Shown here piece after piece: positions 62,042-64,000 of a stretch of DNA of 64,000 bases. Both the position numbers and the translations under genes were made by a program. This stretch comes from an uncultured Collinsella sp. (GTDB lineage Bacteria > Actinomycetota > Coriobacteriia > Coriobacteriales > Coriobacteriaceae): assembly GCA_900752545.1 (NCBI GenBank), contig CAADVS010000077.1, forward strand, positions 1 through 64,000, in the 5' to 3' direction. Within the stretch, counting starts at the first letter, position 1. Every line of letters starts with the position of its first letter. The notes beneath the pieces are model-generated. The model worked only from the letters and a program-made list of their open reading frames with translations, ran no database searches and had not been told where the DNA came from.

Positions 62042-62479
62042 CTACTTGCGAGAATTGCTCAGCTTATTGATCAGCGCCTCGAGACGCTCGCCGTCCTCGG
62101 CCGTCTGGGCAATAACCAAAATCGTATCGTTGCCGGCAAGCGAGCCAAGCACATCGGGCAGCCCTGCCGCATCAACGGCGGCGGCGATGCCGGAAGCCGT
62201 GCCAGGCTGAGCCTTAATCATAACCAGATTATCGGTGCGCAGAACGCCCGTTACGAGCTCGGAAACCATACGCTGCAGGTGCAGGTCCTCTGCCAGAACA
62301 TAGATGCCCTCAGGGAGCTTACGCAGCCCCATATCGGCAATATCGCGAGAGACAGTCGCCTGCGTGCAATCAAAGCCCATAGCGCGGAGCTCATCGACCA
62401 GCACGCGCTGCGTGCGGACGTCCTTATTGCGCACAATATCTCTAATGGCATCCTGGCGCCCATTGCGTTTTTTAGCCAT
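62042..62479 (-). CDS. argR: Arginine repressor
   Basis: Predicted 145-residue ArgR. The N-terminal winged helix has TQATVSRDIADMGLRK, the C-terminal hexamerisation and arginine-binding domain has GTASGIAAAVDAAGLPDVLGSLAGNDTI. The ATG at 62479 follows AGAGAGGG. ArgR represses arginine biosynthesis and may activate catabolism, but none of those genes are in this window. The palindrome TCAATCA-G-TGATTGA lies 34 bp upstream. Confidence 0.93.
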   Translation of the reverse strand: MAKKRNGRQDAIRDIVRNKDVRTQRVLVDELRAMGFDCTQATVSRDIADMGLRKLPEGIYVLAEDLHLQRMVSELVTGVLRTDNLVMIKAQPGTASGIAAAVDAAGLPDVLGSLAGNDTILVIAQTAEDGERLEALINKLSNSRK

Positions 62480-62512
62480 ACAAACCCTCTCTCCAAAAGA
62501 TGGCGGAGACAA

Positions 62513-62527
62513 TCAATCAGTGATTGA
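62513..62527. promoter_or_regulatory. Palindrome upstream of argR
   Basis: TCAATCA-G-TGATTGA, perfect 7-bp arms, between the argR start and its promoter area. A possible autoregulatory operator, although it does not match the usual 18-bp ARG box. Confidence 0.35.
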
Positions 62528-62567
62528 ATAGTTTAACGCTATTTGAAGGCTTTTGTGTATAAGAACG

Positions 62568-62605
62568 CATTTCGAAACAATTCTATGCAAATTTGTTTCG
62601 AAATG
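62568..62605. other. AT-rich inverted repeat near the end of the glycosyltransferase gene
   Basis: CATTTCGAAACAA (62568-62580) and TTGTTTCGAAATG (62593-62605) are perfect 13-bp inverted copies with a 12-base loop. It lies 7 bp past the glycosyltransferase stop and about 90 bp upstream of argR. Could be an operator, or a weak terminator. Confidence 0.5.
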
Positions 62606-62611
62606 AGCCGT

Positions 62612-63652
62612 TTAGGCGGTTTTTGTGCCCGTCCGGTTAAGAAAAGCTGCCAGATGCGTACACATCACGCAGCGCGCGGGCTTGGCGCTGGCGATCGGCC
62701 CAAACAACAGACCGAGCCCCCGATGGTTATCCTTGAGCGCGGCGACCATCTGACGGGTTCGAGGCGCCTCGAGCATATCACGCATACGGGCGGAACGCTC
62801 GATTGACGACACCCCATGCGGGCTCAGACACAAATTCTCGATGCAGGCGACCAGTCCGGCAAAGTAGAACTTTTGGGTTGCCAGCTTGAGCCGACCACCG
62901 CTATCTGCTTCCGAGAGTGAGTCCGTAAGCTCGTCGAGCGCCCGGGTGTCATCGGATACCTTGGCATACATGGTGGGATCAAAGGCATCTGTAAGCTTAG
63001 GTGCCGCCGCGTGGAAACAAGCGTCGCCGCATCCGGAGACGCGCTGCGCCCGCGAGAGCGAGCACGCCATAAACCCAACTGTGCGAAACGCCTTGTCGTA
63101 CAAAAGGCATGCCTCAAACAGCGGACGGCTATACATCACGCCAGAGGTCTGAACGACTAGGCCGCCTAAAATCAACTGGGACAGCCCGGTCACCATCGAA
63201 GATTTGCTATCAATGGAAATATGAGCAGCATCCAAGACGCGCGAATGGCGCTCTCGATGTGCATCATAGCGGTCGAGCGACACCGTGGGGAGCACTATGT
63301 CTGCCGTAGTATCGCACGCGATATCGACCATCTTGGAAAGGGACTGCGGAGCAAACCACTCATCGGCGTTCATAGCGATGATTTGAGAGCCGCGCGAGGC
63401 AGCAAAACCGGCACGAAGACAAGCACCGCGCTTCGCGTCCTCGACGTCAATCAAATCAATATGGATGTCCCTGTCGGCGGCAACTTGAAGCGAATGGCGC
63501 ACACCGGGCGCAGCATCGCGGCAGACAACGACAATCTGCAAATCGTAGAGGTCTTGGTTCTGGATACTCTCGAGCGCACGCATCGCATAGCTGGGCGAAC
63601 CTTCTACCACAAGGATCACCGAAAGTCGCGGATGCGAGCCACGTCGAACCAA
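62612..63652 (-). CDS. Family 2 glycosyltransferase
   Basis: Predicted 346 residues. The N-terminal GT-A domain has LSVILVVEGSPSYAMRALESI and a DxD-like acidic motif MNADEWF. The C-terminal 150 residues are not recognised and contain several Cys. The start is TTG at 63652 with GAGGA upstream; there is no nearby ATG that keeps the domain complete. The sugar donor and target are unknown. It lies between argR and truA and is not part of a polysaccharide cluster here. Confidence 0.8.
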   Translation of the reverse strand: MVRRGSHPRLSVILVVEGSPSYAMRALESIQNQDLYDLQIVVVCRDAAPGVRHSLQVAADRDIHIDLIDVEDAKRGACLRAGFAASRGSQIIAMNADEWFAPQSLSKMVDIACDTTADIVLPTVSLDRYDAHRERHSRVLDAAHISIDSKSSMVTGLSQLILGGLVVQTSGVMYSRPLFEACLLYDKAFRTVGFMACSLSRAQRVSGCGDACFHAAAPKLTDAFDPTMYAKVSDDTRALDELTDSLSEADSGGRLKLATQKFYFAGLVACIENLCLSPHGVSSIERSARMRDMLEAPRTRQMVAALKDNHRGLGLLFGPIASAKPARCVMCTHLAAFLNRTGTKTA

Positions 63653-63813
63653 GTTATCCGTCCTCTCGACAGCAATAAATCAAACCGTGGTTCATGGTAC
63701 ACCCCGGCAATAAAAGCAATGAGACACCAGTTGTATTGCACGTCAAGAACAGATGTTGCACACGCGCAGCCCACAGATGACAGGTGTCGACGCACGACGC
63801 GTCGAGCCCTCCC

Positions 63814-64000
63814 CTAGTCGAGCACGACAAGCTCGGCGGGATCGTAATCCACGCCCATAAACGTAAGGCCGCAGGCAGGAGCCGTGGGGCCCGCAGCGGT
63901 ACGGTCGCAAGCATCGATGACCTCGCGCATCCACTCGGGTTCACGGCGATGCATGCCAATCTCGACAAGCGTGCCCACGATCGTGCGGACCATCGAATGC
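63814..64000 (-). CDS. truA: tRNA pseudouridine synthase A, 3' end (partial)
   Basis: The last 62 codons run off the right edge. HSMVRTIVGTLVEIGMHRRE, GPTAPACGLTFMGVDYD and a terminal LVVLD match the C-terminus of TruA, which makes pseudouridine at tRNA positions 38-40. The stop is TAG at 63814-63816. The 161-bp gap to the glycosyltransferase holds no gene. Confidence 0.88.
   Translation of the reverse strand, partial: HSMVRTIVGTLVEIGMHRREPEWMREVIDACDRTAAGPTAPACGLTFMGVDYDPAELVVLD

Overview
The window looks like a chromosomal segment of a high-GC gut actinobacterium of the class Coriobacteriia, most probably Collinsella. This is inferred from codon usage, from the partial secA-prfB-ftsE-ftsX gene order, and from the types of genes present; no database was searched. 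About 54 protein genes (one partial at the right edge, one a pseudogene) and two tRNA genes are supported. There are no rRNA genes and no CRISPR array.

Layout. 0.3-3.6 kb: an FHA protein and a membrane Ser/Thr kinase, a likely signalling pair. 3.9-7.2 kb: a copper module (copA, copZ, csoR) with a recognisable CsoR-type operator. 7.2-11.6 kb: a zinc-ribbon membrane protein, an amidohydrolase, a predicted PD-(D/E)XK (DUF559/Vsr-like) nuclease and an unknown protein. 12-20 kb: glutamate synthase (gltB-gltD) and an NRAMP metal transporter. 20-23.8 kb: rubredoxin, flavin reductase, smpB, a TPR protein, tRNA-Glu, tRNA-Gln and an ArsC/Spx-family protein. 23.9-28.3 kb: a complete MurNAc-recycling operon (murR-murQ-murP-mupG). 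28.5-42.6 kb: VanZ-like protein, serine recombinase, rnr, ftsX/ftsE, split transketolase, YitT-family protein, prfB, secA, rpmE. 42.8-50.1 kb: a small accessory island between 64-bp direct repeats. It carries a Tyr-rich secreted protein, a multi-part ABC-2 exporter, a DUF2975/XRE pair and a 5'-truncated tyrosine recombinase. 50.3-64 kb: ACT protein, citrate synthase, two HAD phosphatases, adenine deaminase, tyrS, a U32 peptidase-like protein, a class A PBP, argR, a glycosyltransferase and the 3' end of truA.

The most unusual signal is a family of 13 imperfect palindromes, each exactly 59 bp, with arms close to GTCTCGATCTGTAACA / TGTTACAGATCGAGAC. All lie in the first 20 kb. Where they are clustered they repeat at an 80-bp pitch, with 21-bp (once 22-bp) spacers that are not alike in sequence. 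Two three-copy arrays tightly bracket the predicted nuclease gene at 9.6-10.7 kb, so repeats and nuclease may form one unit. Several further hairpin families (67-68 bp; 27-bp-pitch GGGGAC units; nested AACCTGTCCCC elements; a 123-bp palindrome) also sit between genes.

Limits: functions are assigned by reading motifs in the translated sequence. Start codons were chosen from Shine-Dalgarno sequences. Names for unknown families and all regulatory calls are inferences.
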